Source of the DNA: Cupriavidus malaysiensis
Lineage (GTDB): Bacteria; Pseudomonadota; Gammaproteobacteria; Burkholderiales; Burkholderiaceae
DNA: 64,000 nucleotides
Assembly: GCF_001854325.1 (NCBI RefSeq)
Contig: NZ_CP017754.1
Location: 3,720,001 to 3,784,000, forward strand
Reading direction: 5' to 3'
Positions 54,297-63,909 of this stretch are shown here, one piece after another. The translations under genes and the position numbers were made by a program. How positions within the stretch are numbered: the first letter of the stretch is position 1; the number at the start of each line of letters is the position of its first letter. The notes below the pieces were generated by a model. It ran no database searches. It worked only from the letters and a program-made list of their open reading frames with translations, and was not told where the DNA came from.

Positions 54297-55350
54297 ATTG
54301 CTTGGCTACCCAGTTGCGGTATTCCCCCGACATCACATCCTGCACCCAGGCCTGGTTGTCCAGATACCACTGCACGGTCTTGCGCAGGCCGGTCTCGAAG
54401 GTCTCGGCCGGCTTCCAGCCCAGCTCGCGCTCGAGCTTGCGGGCGTCGATGGCGTAGCGCCGGTCATGGCCCGGGCGGTCCTTGACGAAGGTGATCTGAT
54501 CCCGGTAGGAGCCGGCCGCGCGCGGCTTGAGCTCGTCCAGCAGGTCGCACAGGGTGTGCACCACGTCGAGGTTGGTCTTCTCGTTCCAGCCGCCGACGTT
54601 GTAGGTCTCGCCCAGGCGGCCGCGTGCCAGCACTTCGCGGATGGCCGCGCAGTGGTCGCCCACATAGAGCCAGTCGCGCACGTTGAGCCCGTCGCCGTAC
54701 ACCGGCAGGGGCTTGCCCGCGAGCGCGTTGGCGATCATCAGCGGGATCAGCTTCTCGGGGAAGTGGTACGGGCCGTAGTTGTTCGAGCAGTTGGTGGTCA
54801 GCACCGGCAGCCCGTAGGTGTGGTGGTAGGCGCGCACCAGATGGTCTGAGGCCGCCTTGGAGGCCGAGTACGGGCTGTTGGGCGCGTAGGCCGTGGTCTC
54901 CGAGAACTGCGGGTCGGTGGGGCTCAGCGAGCCGAACACCTCGTCGGTGGAGACATGCAGGAAGCGGAAGGCCGCCTTGGCATCGGCATCGAGCGCGCCC
55001 CAGTAGGCGCGCGTGGCCTCCAGCAGCGTGAAGGTGCCGACGATATTGGTCTGGATGAACTCGGCCGGGCCATGGATGGAGCGGTCCACATGGCTCTCGG
55101 CGGCGAAATGCACGACCGCGCGCGGACGGTAGGCAGCAAACAGGCGGTCGATCGCCTCGCGATCGCAGATATCGGTCTGCGAGAACACATGGCGTGCGTC
55201 GCCTTCCAGCGAGGCGAGCGTCTTGCGGTTGCCTGCGTAGGTCAGCTTGTCGATGTTGACGACGGCATCCGCGCCTGCGTCACGCAGCCAGCCGAGCACG
55301 AAGTTCGCACCGATGAACCCCGCCCCGCCCGTTACGAAGATATAGGACAA
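54286..55350 (-). CDS. rfbB: dTDP-glucose 4,6-dehydratase
   Basis: RmlB, 354 residues, from a TTG start at 55350 ([20 protein letters not shown]). This is preferred because no ATG lies close before the NAD loop and a GGGAG-type ribosome-binding site precedes TTG; longer in-frame starts reach 55560 but add unrelated sequence. Motifs include [15 protein letters not shown] [37 protein letters not shown] and [14 protein letters not shown]. First committed step toward dTDP-rhamnose and first gene of the long minus-strand operon. Confidence 0.95.
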   Translation of the reverse strand: MSYIFVTGGAGFIGANFVLGWLRDAGADAVVNIDKLTYAGNRKTLASLEGDARHVFSQTDICDREAIDRLFAAYRPRAVVHFAAESHVDRSIHGPAEFIQTNIVGTFTLLEATRAYWGALDADAKAAFRFLHVSTDEVFGSLSPTDPQFSETTAYAPNSPYSASKAASDHLVRAYHHTYGLPVLTTNCSNNYGPYHFPEKLIPLMIANALAGKPLPVYGDGLNVRDWLYVGDHCAAIREVLARGRLGETYNVGGWNEKTNLDVVHTLCDLLDELKPRAAGSYRDQITFVKDRPGHDRRYAIDARKLERELGWKPAETFETGLRKTVQWYLDNQAWVQDVMSGEYRNWVAKQYAA

Positions 55351-55587
55351 CTCTTTTGCTCCCTGCCTATCGATATATATGTTCGAGAACCCGGCCAAAG
55401 CCGGGCGTCCGCCATATTCCATTGTGGGTTGGCGGGGATCCGTTTGTGCTTGGAAGTGGCGGTATTCTATCTGACAGGCAGTCCCCTCCTGCTGTACCCC
55501 CCTAACTTTTTGTACCATGTTGTAACGCAACACTGACTTATTGTCGCTACATCCAAACAATAACCCGCTCTATTCTGGCCTTTCTCG
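55351..55587. promoter_or_regulatory. Divergent promoter region between rfbB and apaH
   Basis: This 237-base region is visibly AT-richer than the genes on both sides, as expected for promoters. It contains a small inverted repeat TGTTG-TAACG-CAACA near 55519-55533 and an ATATATAT run near 55373. I could not fix -35 and -10 boxes with good spacing for either gene. No ops/JUMPstart element was recognised. Confidence 0.5.
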
Positions 55588-56436
55588 ATGCCCGCCTCGC
55601 CCACCCCAACCGGCCGCCCCTTCGCCATCGGCGACCTCCAGGGATGCCTGCCTTCCCTCAATGTGCTGCTCAACCGACTTCCGGAGGATGCTCCCCTGCG
55701 CTTCGTCGGCGACCTCGTCAACCGCGGCCCCGCCTCCCTGCAGACCCTAAGGGCCATCCAGGGCTTCGGCGCGCGCGCCCGCACTGTGCTCGGCAACCAC
55801 GATATCCACCTGTTGGCGGTCGCCGCCGGCGTGCGCAAGAAGGGACGCAGTGACACCCTGGATGACATCCTGGCGGCGCCCGACCGCGACGCCCTGCTGG
55901 ACTGGCTGCGCCATCAGCCGCTCGCCCTGGAAGAGGATGGCTTCCTGCTGGTGCATGCGGGCGTGCTGCCCCAGTGGACGGCCACGCAGGTGCTGGAACT
56001 GGCCCGCGAGGTCGAGAAGCAGCTGCAGGGCCCGGGCTGGCAGGATTTCCTCGCCAACGTGTTCGGCAACACGGCGGATCGCTGGCAGGACGGCCTGCGC
56101 GGCATCGAACGGCAGCGGGTGGTGGTCAACGCCTTGACACGCCTGCGCTTCTGCAGCGCGGAGGGCGTGATGGACTTCAAGACCAAGGAAGGCGCCGACG
56201 GTGCGCCGCAGGGCTTCATGCCCTGGTTCGAGGTGCCAGGGCGGCGCAGCAGCGATGTGACCGTCGTCTGCGGCCACTGGTCGACACTGGGACTGGTGAT
56301 GCGGCCGAACCTGCTGGCGCTGGACACCGGCTGCGTCTGGGGAGGCCGGCTCAGCGCCGTGCGCCTGGCGCACGACCCGTCGGCACGCGACCTCGTGCAG
56401 GTGGACTGCCCGCCTTACTGCGACCCGCTGGCGTAA
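55588..56436 (+). CDS. apaH: Symmetrical bis(5'-nucleosyl)-tetraphosphatase (Ap4A hydrolase)
   Basis: Calcineurin-type phosphoesterase of 282 residues that splits Ap4A into two [37 protein letters not shown] and [14 protein letters not shown] give the metal-binding GD, GDxxNRG and GNHD motifs. The late [22 protein letters not shown] is also typical of ApaH. Stand-alone gene, divergent from rfbB and convergent with the acyltransferase gene. Confidence 0.96.
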   Translation: MPASPTPTGRPFAIGDLQGCLPSLNVLLNRLPEDAPLRFVGDLVNRGPASLQTLRAIQGFGARARTVLGNHDIHLLAVAAGVRKKGRSDTLDDILAAPDRDALLDWLRHQPLALEEDGFLLVHAGVLPQWTATQVLELAREVEKQLQGPGWQDFLANVFGNTADRWQDGLRGIERQRVVVNALTRLRFCSAEGVMDFKTKEGADGAPQGFMPWFEVPGRRSSDVTVVCGHWSTLGLVMRPNLLALDTGCVWGGRLSAVRLAHDPSARDLVQVDCPPYCDPLA

Positions 56437-56485
56437 GTCCCGGCACGGTGGCGCCGGGCGGAGCGGCGGGCCCTCGCAGTCCGCT

Positions 56486-57316
56486 TCAGCGCGCTGGCGC
56501 CGGCACGGCCTCGCCGTCGGGCGTGGTGCCCGCCGCAGTCATGCCATTGACCCGTGCGGCCACGCCATGGGCCTGCTCGTGCGCGCCCTGGGTCAGGTGC
56601 ATGACCACCTCGCGCGCGGCTTCACCGAGCTCGCGCCGGCTGGCCGAGGCGGCATGCAGGGCCGGGGCGAACGACAGGCGCGCGACGATGGGGGGCGCGG
56701 ACAACACCGCGTTCAGGCACTGCAGCAGGCTGAGGTCGCCGATATAGGCCGGCGCCAGGGTCGGCTGCCGCGTGGCGCCATCGAGATAAGCCAGCCCCAG
56801 GGGCTGCACCGGCAAGCCGGCCGAGAGCGGGGCCTGCATCAGGTTGGCGTGGAAAGGCAGCACGCTGCTGCCGTCGCTGGTGGTGCCCTCGGGGAACACG
56901 CACACCAGGTCGCCCTGCCGCATCACCCCGGTGATGTCGTGCAGCACGCGATGTGCGTCGCGCTTGCGCCCGCGCTCGATAAAGATGGTACCGGTCTGCT
57001 GGCACAGCCAGCCGATCAGCGGCCAGCTGCGGATCTCCGACTTGGCGACGAAGCGCACCGGCTGCCAGCAGTTGATCACGTAGATGTCCAGCCACGAGAT
57101 ATGGTTGCACACCACCATCGCGCCATGGCCCGCGCCGGTCGCAGGCGGCTCGCCCTGCAGCTCGACCGTGATGCCGCACAGGCGCAGCAGGCGCCGCGAC
57201 CAGCGCCGGATGTGCCATTGGCGCGCGGCCGGCCCCAACCAGGGGAACAGCAGCGCGCAGGTCAGTGCCCCCCGCACCAGGTGCAGCACCAGTCCCAGCT
57301 TGCGCAGCCAGACCAT
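56486..57316 (-). CDS. 1-acyl-glycerol-3-phosphate acyltransferase-like protein (PlsC family)
   Basis: Membrane-associated acyltransferase of 276 residues. The catalytic HX4D is in VVCNHISWLDIYVINCW, and the second block is VCVFPEGTTSDGSSVLPFHA. An N-terminal helix (LVLHLVRGALTCALLFPWLG) anchors it. Such proteins include phosphatidate-forming PlsC and lyso-ornithine-lipid acyltransferase OlsA; which one cannot be told. It begins 12 bases after the dihydroorotase-like gene and is probably the last gene of the pyr operon. Confidence 0.87.
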   Translation of the reverse strand: MVWLRKLGLVLHLVRGALTCALLFPWLGPAARQWHIRRWSRRLLRLCGITVELQGEPPATGAGHGAMVVCNHISWLDIYVINCWQPVRFVAKSEIRSWPLIGWLCQQTGTIFIERGRKRDAHRVLHDITGVMRQGDLVCVFPEGTTSDGSSVLPFHANLMQAPLSAGLPVQPLGLAYLDGATRQPTLAPAYIGDLSLLQCLNAVLSAPPIVARLSFAPALHAASASRRELGEAAREVVMHLTQGAHEQAHGVAARVNGMTAAGTTPDGEAVPAPAR

Positions 57317-57328
57317 GATCGTCGCCCG

Positions 57329-58603
57329 TCAGTGCGCGTCGTGCACGATGTGGCCGCCGACCAGCGTCGTGCGCACCTTGCCCTGCATCTCGTAGCCCAG
57401 CCACGGCGAGTTCTTGCCCTGGCTCTTGAGCGAGCGTCGCTCCACCTTCCAGGCCTGCTCGGGATCGAACAGGCACACGTCGGCGGCGGCACCGACGGCC
57501 AGCGTGCCGGCCGGCAGGCCGACCGCGCGCGCCGGCTCGCTGGTGATGCGGGCCAGCGCCTGCGCCAGCGGCACCTTGTGCTCGCGCGCCCAGCGCAGCG
57601 TCAGCGGCAGCAGCAGTTCGAGGCCGGTGGCGCCCGGCGTTGCCTCGGCGAAGGGCAGCAGCTTCTCGTCGTCGTCCACCGGGGTGTGGTCCGAGCACAG
57701 CGCGTCGATGGTGCCGTCGGCCAGGGCGGCGACGATGGCGTCGCGGTCGCGCGCGCTGCGCAGCGGCGGCGTGAAACGCATCTGCGCGTTGAAGTAGCCG
57801 ATGTCCACATCGGTCAGCGAGACGTGGTGGATATTGACGTCGCAGCTCACGCGCAGGCCTTCGCGCTTGGCCTGGCGTACCAGTTCCAGGCCCGCCGCGG
57901 TGGACAGGCGGCAAAGGTGCACGCGGGCGCCGGTGGCGCGCAGCAGTTCGAAGATGGTGTGCAGGCGCACCGTTTCCGCGAACACCGACACGCCCGACAG
58001 GCCCAGGCGCGAGGCGACCGCCCCGCTGGCCGCCACGCCGCCGCCCAGGAAGGGGTCCTCCGGGCGCAGCCAGACCGTGAAGCCGAAGGTCTGTGCGTAT
58101 TGCAGTGCGCGCAGCAGCACCTGGGTGTTGTGGATGGGTGCCTCGGCCTGGCTGAAGCCGACGCAGCCGGCCTCGGTCAGCTGCGACATCTCGGTCAGCA
58201 CTTCGCCCTTCAGGCCCAGGGTCAGCGCGCCGAGCGGGTAGACATGGGTCTGGTTCAGCGTACGGGCGCGGAACTTGAGCATTTCCACCAGGCCAGGCTC
58301 GTCGAGCACGGGATCGGTATCGGGCGGGCACACCAGGCTGGTGACGCCGCCCGCGGCGGCGGCGGCCACCTCGGATTCCAGCGTGGCCTTGTATTCGTAG
58401 CCCGGCTCACGCAGGCGCGCCGACAGGTCGACCAGTCCGGGGCAAACGACCAGGCCGCTGGCGTCGATGGTCTTGTTGGCATGGAAATCGGCCGGGGCAT
58501 CGCCCACGCCGACGATCTTGCCGGCGGCGATGTACAGGTCCTGGCGGGCATCGATGTTGCCGGCCGGGTCGATCAGGCGGCCACCCTTGATGTGAATCTT
58601 CAT
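57329..58603 (-). CDS. Dihydroorotase-like protein lacking HxH (PyrC')
   Basis: Amidohydrolase-fold protein of 424 residues, type I dihydroorotase family. Where active enzymes have a metal-binding HxH before RExG, this has VDLSARLREPGYEYKATL, so both His are missing; the later VHLCRLST also lacks the second His, although ALCSDHTPVDDD and NIHHVSLTD remain. This is the known pattern of non-catalytic PyrC' partners that support aspartate carbamoyltransferase assembly in pseudomonads. Placement 73 bases after pyrB fits that role. An active dihydroorotase should be elsewhere in the genome. Confidence 0.9.
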   Translation of the reverse strand: MKIHIKGGRLIDPAGNIDARQDLYIAAGKIVGVGDAPADFHANKTIDASGLVVCPGLVDLSARLREPGYEYKATLESEVAAAAAGGVTSLVCPPDTDPVLDEPGLVEMLKFRARTLNQTHVYPLGALTLGLKGEVLTEMSQLTEAGCVGFSQAEAPIHNTQVLLRALQYAQTFGFTVWLRPEDPFLGGGVAASGAVASRLGLSGVSVFAETVRLHTIFELLRATGARVHLCRLSTAAGLELVRQAKREGLRVSCDVNIHHVSLTDVDIGYFNAQMRFTPPLRSARDRDAIVAALADGTIDALCSDHTPVDDDEKLLPFAEATPGATGLELLLPLTLRWAREHKVPLAQALARITSEPARAVGLPAGTLAVGAAADVCLFDPEQAWKVERRSLKSQGKNSPWLGYEMQGKVRTTLVGGHIVHDAH

Positions 58604-58676
58604 ATCGCGTCGCTTGCTGTGTTCGCTATGTTCGCTTTGCGCCTCGCGCCCTGTGCGGCGCGGCCTCGCTGCTGCT

Positions 58677-59648
58677 TCAGTCGTTGTTGCCCGCCACGAT
58701 GCCCATCACGGCCATGCGTACGGCGATGCCGAAGGTGACCTGGTTCAGGATCACCGACTGCGGGCCGTCGGCCACGGCGGAATCGATCTCGACGCCGCGG
58801 TTCATCGGACCGGGGTGCATCACGATGGCGTCCGGCTTGGCCAGCGCCAGGCGTTCCGGGGTCAGGCCGTAGGCCTTGAAGTACTCCTGCGCCGAGGGCA
58901 GCAGCGCGCCGCTCATGCGTTCGTTCTGCAGCCGCAGCATGATCACCACGTCGACGCCCTTGAGGCCTGCCTCCATGTCGTGGAAGACCTTCACGCCCAT
59001 CTGCTCCAGCCCCGAGGGCAGCAGTGTGCGCGGGCCGATGGCGCGCAGCTCGGGCACGCCAAGCGTGGTCAGCGCGTGGATGTCGGAGCGGGCCACGCGC
59101 GAATGGAGGATGTCGCCCACGATCGCCACCGTCAGCTGCGTGAAGTCCTTCTTGTAGTGACGGATGGTGTACATGTCGAGCAGCCCCTGCGTCGGGTGCG
59201 CATGGCGGCCGTCGCCCGCGTTGATCACGTGCACATGGGGCGCGACGTGCTCGGCGATCAGGTAGGGCGCACCCGAACTGGCGTGGCGCACCACGAACAT
59301 GTCGGCGGACATCGCCGACAGGTTGTTGATGGTGTCCAGCAGCGATTCGCCCTTGCTGGTCGACGAAGCGTTGATGTTCAGGTTGAGCACGTCGGCCGAC
59401 AGGCGCTTGGCGGCGATCTCGAAGGTCGTGCGGGTGCGCGTCGAGTTCTCGAAGAACAGGTTGAACACGCTCTTGCCCCGCAGCAGCGGCACCTTCTTGA
59501 CCTCACGGTCGGAATCGGAGAGGGAGACGAACTGGCTGGCGGTGTCGAGGATGTGGGTGATCATCTCGCGCGACAGCCCCTCGATCGACAAGAGGTGCTT
59601 CAGTTCACCATTCTTGGTCAGCTGCGGGTTGCGGAACATCTTGGTCAT
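58677..59648 (-). CDS. pyrB: Aspartate carbamoyltransferase catalytic subunit
   Basis: 323 residues. The carbamoyl-phosphate motif [18 protein letters not shown], the block [17 protein letters not shown] and [20 protein letters not shown] are standard, with a late [14 protein letters not shown]. It forms carbamoyl-aspartate in pyrimidine synthesis. A regulatory PyrI is not present; a complex with the PyrC' product of the next gene is expected. It is 78 bases after pyrR. Confidence 0.97.
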   Translation of the reverse strand: MTKMFRNPQLTKNGELKHLLSIEGLSREMITHILDTASQFVSLSDSDREVKKVPLLRGKSVFNLFFENSTRTRTTFEIAAKRLSADVLNLNINASSTSKGESLLDTINNLSAMSADMFVVRHASSGAPYLIAEHVAPHVHVINAGDGRHAHPTQGLLDMYTIRHYKKDFTQLTVAIVGDILHSRVARSDIHALTTLGVPELRAIGPRTLLPSGLEQMGVKVFHDMEAGLKGVDVVIMLRLQNERMSGALLPSAQEYFKAYGLTPERLALAKPDAIVMHPGPMNRGVEIDSAVADGPQSVILNQVTFGIAVRMAVMGIVAGNND

Positions 59649-59726
59649 GGCGGGTCGGACCTGGGCAGGAATCGGGTCGGGTTCTTCTTCGGCGCACCGG
59701 CAGCGTCGGCCGGGCGCGGTGGGACA

Positions 59727-60260
59727 TCAGCTGGCGGCAGCCTCGGTGGCGAAGGCGAAGCGCATGCCGGCGCCCTCGCCCTGGCGCGACAGCACCAGCG
59801 TGCGTTCGCGCGGCAGTTCCAGGCGCTCGGCCACGATGTCGGCGGCGATCGGCAGCTCGCGACCGCCGCGGTCGACCAGCGCGGCCAGCACCACACGGGC
59901 CGGCCGGCCGTAGTCGAACAGTTCATTGACGGCCGCGCGGATGGTGCGGCCGGTCGCCAGCACGTCGTCGATCAGCAATACGTTGCGGTCCTGCACCTCG
60001 AACGGCAGCGTGGTTGGCTGGGCCTGGCTGTGCAGGCCCTTCTTGGCGTAGTCGTCGCGGTGGAAGGCGACATTGACCACGCCGTGGCCCGCCAGCCCGA
60101 GGTCGGCGGCGAGGCGCTCGGCGATCCAGGCGCCACCGGAGTGGATGCCGGCCACGCCCCATTGCGCGCGGGCCTCGGGGGCCGCGGGCAGCAGGGCCTG
60201 GACCTGGTCGCGCAGCGAACGATAGAGCACTTCGGCGTCGGGGGTGGAGGACTGGGTCAT
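59727..60260 (-). CDS. pyrR: PyrR-type uracil phosphoribosyltransferase/regulator
   Basis: 177 residues with the PRPP loop VLLIDDVLATGRTIRAAVNE and the family stretch AGIHSGGAWIAERLAADL, FHRDDYAKKGL. PyrR proteins sense pyrimidine nucleotides; in Gram-positives they bind pyr mRNA, while in pseudomonads and relatives they affect the pyrRBC' operon in ways that are less clear. No classical PyrR-binding hairpin was recognised in the short gaps around it. Starts 69 bases after ruvX. Confidence 0.93.
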   Translation of the reverse strand: MTQSSTPDAEVLYRSLRDQVQALLPAAPEARAQWGVAGIHSGGAWIAERLAADLGLAGHGVVNVAFHRDDYAKKGLHSQAQPTTLPFEVQDRNVLLIDDVLATGRTIRAAVNELFDYGRPARVVLAALVDRGGRELPIAADIVAERLELPRERTLVLSRQGEGAGMRFAFATEAAAS

Positions 60261-60329
60261 GGCGGGATGGTTGTCGGTATTCGGATCGGCGGGTCAGGCG
60301 CAGATTCGGCAGGCAGCGGCGCGCGACCG

Positions 60330-60794
60330 TCAGGCGCCGCCCCGGTCGGGCGGCATGTCAGGCCGCTCGCATGCCTCCGGCTGGTCGAAATATTGCTGCA
60401 GGATGATGCGGGCGGCCTCCGCGTCGAGGGCACCCGGACGCGCGCCGGCCATCTGCGCCAGGCGCGATGTGTAGCGTTCGTCGACCCAGCTCACCGGCAG
60501 CCCGAAGCGGCCGTTCAACTGGTTGCCGAAGCGGCGCGCCAGCCGCATCGACGGCTGCTCGCCGCCGTCGGGATTGAGCGGCATGCCCACCACCAGCTGG
60601 ACCGGCGACCACTCCGCGATCAGTGCGGCGACGGCCGCAAAGCGGCCGTCCACGGTCAGATTCGGGAGGATGGTCAGGGCGCGCGCCTCGCGCGTGACGA
60701 AATTCCCCAGGGCAACGCCGATCTTGCGCTCGCCGTAGTCGAAAGCCAGCACGGTACCGTCGCGGGGCCGGCCAAGGCCCGGCTGCTCAGGCAT
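60330..60794 (-). CDS. ruvX: Holliday junction resolvase-like protein (YqgF/RuvX)
   Basis: RNase H-fold protein of about 154 residues. [17 protein letters not shown] supplies the first acidic position, [11 protein letters not shown] the middle strand and [14 protein letters not shown] the later one. In E. coli the family member acts in rRNA 5' end processing and was proposed as an alternative resolvase. The start 60794 overlaps the algH stop by eight bases; 60806 is possible. algH-ruvX-pyrR-pyrB order is conserved in many proteobacteria. Confidence 0.93.
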   Translation of the reverse strand: MPEQPGLGRPRDGTVLAFDYGERKIGVALGNFVTREARALTILPNLTVDGRFAAVAALIAEWSPVQLVVGMPLNPDGGEQPSMRLARRFGNQLNGRFGLPVSWVDERYTSRLAQMAGARPGALDAEAARIILQQYFDQPEACERPDMPPDRGGA

Positions 60795-61368
60795 GCCCGG
60801 CCTCACCCGAGAGCATGGTCAGGTCGATGCCCAGCAGGCGGATGGCGGCGGCGAAGCGTTCCTCGGGAGGAATGCTGAAGATGATTTCGGGATCGGAGTG
60901 GACGGTCAGCCAGCCATTGCGGGACAACTCTTCCTCGAGCTGGCCGGCGCCCCAGCCGGAATAGCCCAGCGTCAGCAGGAAGCGCCTTGGCCCGTCGCCA
61001 TTGGCGACAGCTTCCAGCACGTCCTTGGAGGTGGTCATTTCCAGGCCGCCGGGCACGGTCAGCGAAGAGACATAGCGGCCGACCGGGTCGTGCAGCACGA
61101 AGCCACGCTCGGTCTGCACCGGCCCGCCGAAATAGACGGGCTGGCTGGCGACCGGCTGGATCTCGAGCTTGAGGTCGATCTTGTCGAACAGCGTGCCCAT
61201 GTCGATATCGATGGGCCGGTTGATCACCAGGCCCAGGGCGCCACGTTCGTTGTGCTCGCACACATAGACGACGGAACCCGCAAAGGTCGGATCGGCCATG
61301 CCTGGCATGGCAATCAGGAACTGATTGGTCAGATTGATCTGGGCTTCGGGCTTCGCCATGCCTTGCAT
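60787..61368 (-). CDS. algH: UPF0301/YqgE-AlgH family protein
   Basis: 193 residues. [40 protein letters not shown] and [20 protein letters not shown] are the recognised blocks of this family. It is cytoplasmic. AlgH affects alginate regulation in Pseudomonas but its molecular action is unknown. Start is uncertain between 61368 ([10 protein letters not shown]) and 61359 (MAKPEAQ); a promoter candidate lies directly upstream of the first. It heads the algH-ruvX-pyr operon. Confidence 0.93.
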   Translation of the reverse strand: MQGMAKPEAQINLTNQFLIAMPGMADPTFAGSVVYVCEHNERGALGLVINRPIDIDMGTLFDKIDLKLEIQPVASQPVYFGGPVQTERGFVLHDPVGRYVSSLTVPGGLEMTTSKDVLEAVANGDGPRRFLLTLGYSGWGAGQLEEELSRNGWLTVHSDPEIIFSIPPEERFAAAIRLLGIDLTMLSGEAGHA

Positions 61369-61398
61369 TTTATCAAATCGCCGCGCTTGTTCTGTAAA
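61369..61398 (-). promoter_or_regulatory. Promoter candidate for the algH-ruvX-pyr operon
   Basis: In the minus direction TTTACA (61398-61393) and GATAAA (61374-61369) stand 18 bases apart, immediately before the first ATG of algH. If real, transcription would begin close to the start codon, which would favour the second ATG at 61359 and a very short leader. Confidence 0.4.
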
Positions 61399-61474
61399 AC
61401 TTTGGCGTCAATGCCGCCGCGCGGCCGGGTTCGGTTCCGGGATGGAGTGGGTTGCGCAAGGGCGGGACGCGCCC

Positions 61475-62185
61475 TCAATCCTTGCGCGTCAGCTGCGCGA
61501 CTTCTTCGGCGTGCAGCCAGCGCCAGCCGCCCGGCGCCAGGCCGGGATCGAGGCTGACCGGCCCGACCGCGCTGCGGTGCAGGGCGGTCACGTGATTCCC
61601 GGCGGCCACCACCATGCGCTTGACCTGATGGTACTTACCCTGCACCAGCGTCAGGCGCATGCTGTGCTCGCCGGTGCCCATGCAGTCGGCCGCCGCCAGC
61701 GGCGCCGGTTCGTCATCGAGCTGCACGCCGTTGCGCAGCGCCTCGATCTGCGCCAGCGTCACCGGCTCGGCGGTGGTCACCTCGTAGACCTTGGGCACCT
61801 TGCGCTTGGGCGAGGTCTGGGCATGGATGAACTGGCCATCGTCGGACAGCAGCAGCAGGCCGGTGGTGTCCTGGTCGAGCCGGCCCACGGCCTGCACGCC
61901 GCGCTCGCGCAAGGGCACCGGCAGCAGCGTGTAGACGCTGGGATGGTGCAGCGGCCGCTGCGAGCACTCGTAGCCAGCCGGCTTGTTCAGCATCAGGTAG
62001 GCCTTGACGTGGCAGATCCAGGCCTCGCCGTCCACCACCAGGCGCAGTCCCTCCGGCTCGAAGCGCGCGCGCGGGTCGTCGCAGGCCTCGCCGTCGACCT
62101 CGACCAGGCCGGCATAGACCAGGTCGCCGCAGTAGCGGCGCGTGCCGAAGCCTTGGGATTGGAGAATACGGTCGAGTGTCATCAT
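61475..62185 (-). CDS. rsuA: 16S rRNA pseudouridine synthase, RsuA type
   Basis: 236 residues. An N-terminal S4-like RNA-binding part (LDRILQSQGFGTRRYCGDLV, YAGLVEVDGE) is followed by the synthase domain with LMLNKPAGYECSQRPLHHPS, the catalytic Asp in AVGRLDQDTTGLLLLSDDGQ, then VQGKYHQVKRMVVAAGNHV. This matches RsuA, which modifies U516 of 16S rRNA in E. coli. Start 62185 (MMTLDRIL) is preferred over a longer frame. It is followed by algH after 106 bases. Confidence 0.92.
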   Translation of the reverse strand: MMTLDRILQSQGFGTRRYCGDLVYAGLVEVDGEACDDPRARFEPEGLRLVVDGEAWICHVKAYLMLNKPAGYECSQRPLHHPSVYTLLPVPLRERGVQAVGRLDQDTTGLLLLSDDGQFIHAQTSPKRKVPKVYEVTTAEPVTLAQIEALRNGVQLDDEPAPLAAADCMGTGEHSMRLTLVQGKYHQVKRMVVAAGNHVTALHRSAVGPVSLDPGLAPGGWRWLHAEEVAQLTRKD

Positions 62186-62370
62186 GTCGTCATGCGGGAG
62201 CCATCGCCCCCAGGGAAAAGCCAACCGCGGCGCACCTCGGCGCCAACGGCACTATGGTAGGTTATCGGGCCCATCGCCGACAGCCTGGCGTCCTGAATCC
62301 CAAATTCGTTGACTCAGTCCGCCGATCAGTCGCGCGATGCGTTGTCACGAAACACTAGCTGCCACCGACC

Positions 62371-63897
62371 ATGTCCACCACACGACAGCCCTATCGGATC
62401 GGCCGCCGCTTTGCGCGCGGCCTGGTCTGGTTTCGCCGTGACCTGCGCCTCGACGACCATGCGGCGCTGCATTATGCCCTCAAGCACTGCGCGCGGGTAT
62501 GGTGCGTGTTCGTGCTCGACCGGGACATCCTCGATCCCCTGCTCGCCCGCGGCCTGCAGGCCGACCGGCGCGTGGCGTTCATCCTGGCCTCGCTGCGCGC
62601 GCTGGATGCCGCGCTGCGGGCCGCAGGCGGCGGCCTGATCGTGCGCCATGCGCGCGCGGCCGAGGCGCTGCCGGCACTGGCCCGCGAACTGGATGCCGAA
62701 GCGGTCTTCGCCAACCACGACTACGAACCTTCCGCCCGCGCGCGTGACGCGGCGGTCGCCGCGGCGCTGGCCGCGCAATCGCGCGCCCTCTTCCACTTCA
62801 AGGACCAGGTGGTATTCGAGGAGGACGAGATCCTGAACGGTCAGGGCAGGCCGTTCGGGGTCTTCACACCGTACAAGAACGCCTGGCTCAAGACCCTGCA
62901 GCCGTTCGACCTGCGGCCCTACCCGGTTGCGCCCTACCTGGGCGCGCTGGCGCCGGCGGACGGGCATGCCGGCCCGCTGCCATCGCTGGCAGCGCTGGGC
63001 TTCGCCCCGACCAACCTGGCCGCCCTGCCGCTGCCCCCCGGCAGCGAGGGGGCCCATGCCCTGTTCGACGACTTTCTCGCCCGCCTCGGCGACTACGGCC
63101 GCCGCCGCGACTTTCCCGCCCTGCGCGGCCCCAGCTACTTGTCGGTGCACCTGCGCTTCGGCACCATCTCCATCCGCACCCTGGCGCGCGCCGCACACGA
63201 GGCAGCGCTGCGCGGCGGCGCCGATGCCGACGGCGCCGCTGTGTGGCTGTCGGAACTGATCTGGCGCGAGTTCTACTTCATGATCCTGCACCACCATCCG
63301 CAGGTGGCGCAGGGCCGCAGCTTCCATCCGGCCTACGACGCCATCCGCTGGCTCGACGGCCCGCTCGCCGACGACTACTTCGCTGCCTGGCGCGATGGCC
63401 GCACCGGCTACCCGCTCGTCGATGCCGCCATGCTCCAGCTCGCGCAGAGTGGCTACATGCACAACCGCCTGCGCATGGTCAGCGCCAGCTTCCTGTGCAA
63501 GGACCTGGGGATCGACTGGCGGCGCGGCGAGCAGCTGTTCGCCGACCGGCTCAATGACTTCGACCTGGCGGCCAACAACGGCGGCTGGCAATGGGCGTCG
63601 TCGAGCGGCTGCGATGCGCAGCCCTACTTCCGCATCTTCAACCCGGTCACGCAATCGCAGAAGTTCGACCCGCAGGGCCGCTTCATCCGCAAGTACCTGC
63701 CCCAGCTGGCGGCGCTGCCGGACAAGTACCTGCATGCACCGTGGACCGCGCCGGACGACGTGTTGGCCGCGGCGCGCGTGCGCCTGGGCGAGACCTATCC
63801 GCGCCCCATCGTGCAGCACGATGTCGCGCGCAGGCAGACGCTGGAGCGCTATGCGGTGGTCAAGGCCCGCGCGGCCGGCACCGGCGCGCAGGCATGA
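62371..63897 (+). CDS. phrB: Deoxyribodipyrimidine photo-lyase (cryptochrome/photolyase family)
   Basis: 508 residues. The N-terminal Rossmann domain has GLVWFRRDLRLDDHAALHYA; the FAD domain has WLSELIWREFYFMILHHHPQ, TGYPLVDAAMLQLAQSGYMH, then NRLRMVSASFLCKDLGIDWR and DFDLAANNGGWQWASSSGCD. These are the blocks of class I CPD photolyases, which repair UV-made cyclobutane dimers with light. It is slightly longer than the E. coli enzyme (472). Start MSTTRQPYRIG at 62371; no operon partner is evident. Confidence 0.94.
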   Translation: MSTTRQPYRIGRRFARGLVWFRRDLRLDDHAALHYALKHCARVWCVFVLDRDILDPLLARGLQADRRVAFILASLRALDAALRAAGGGLIVRHARAAEALPALARELDAEAVFANHDYEPSARARDAAVAAALAAQSRALFHFKDQVVFEEDEILNGQGRPFGVFTPYKNAWLKTLQPFDLRPYPVAPYLGALAPADGHAGPLPSLAALGFAPTNLAALPLPPGSEGAHALFDDFLARLGDYGRRRDFPALRGPSYLSVHLRFGTISIRTLARAAHEAALRGGADADGAAVWLSELIWREFYFMILHHHPQVAQGRSFHPAYDAIRWLDGPLADDYFAAWRDGRTGYPLVDAAMLQLAQSGYMHNRLRMVSASFLCKDLGIDWRRGEQLFADRLNDFDLAANNGGWQWASSSGCDAQPYFRIFNPVTQSQKFDPQGRFIRKYLPQLAALPDKYLHAPWTAPDDVLAAARVRLGETYPRPIVQHDVARRQTLERYAVVKARAAGTGAQA

Positions 63898-63909
63898 AGC
63901 GGATGGCGC

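Noticed and set aside
55351..55560. N-terminal extension of RfbB by 70 residues
   Set aside because: RmlB proteins begin just before the NAD loop; the extension is promoter-like AT-rich sequence.
56567..58738. Open frame of 723 codons on plus, antisense to the PlsC-like and PyrC' genes
   Set aside because: No domain content; both minus-strand genes have clear catalytic or family motifs.
59649..59726. PyrR-type attenuator before pyrB
   Set aside because: The gap is too short and I could not find an anti-terminator/terminator pair with a T-run.
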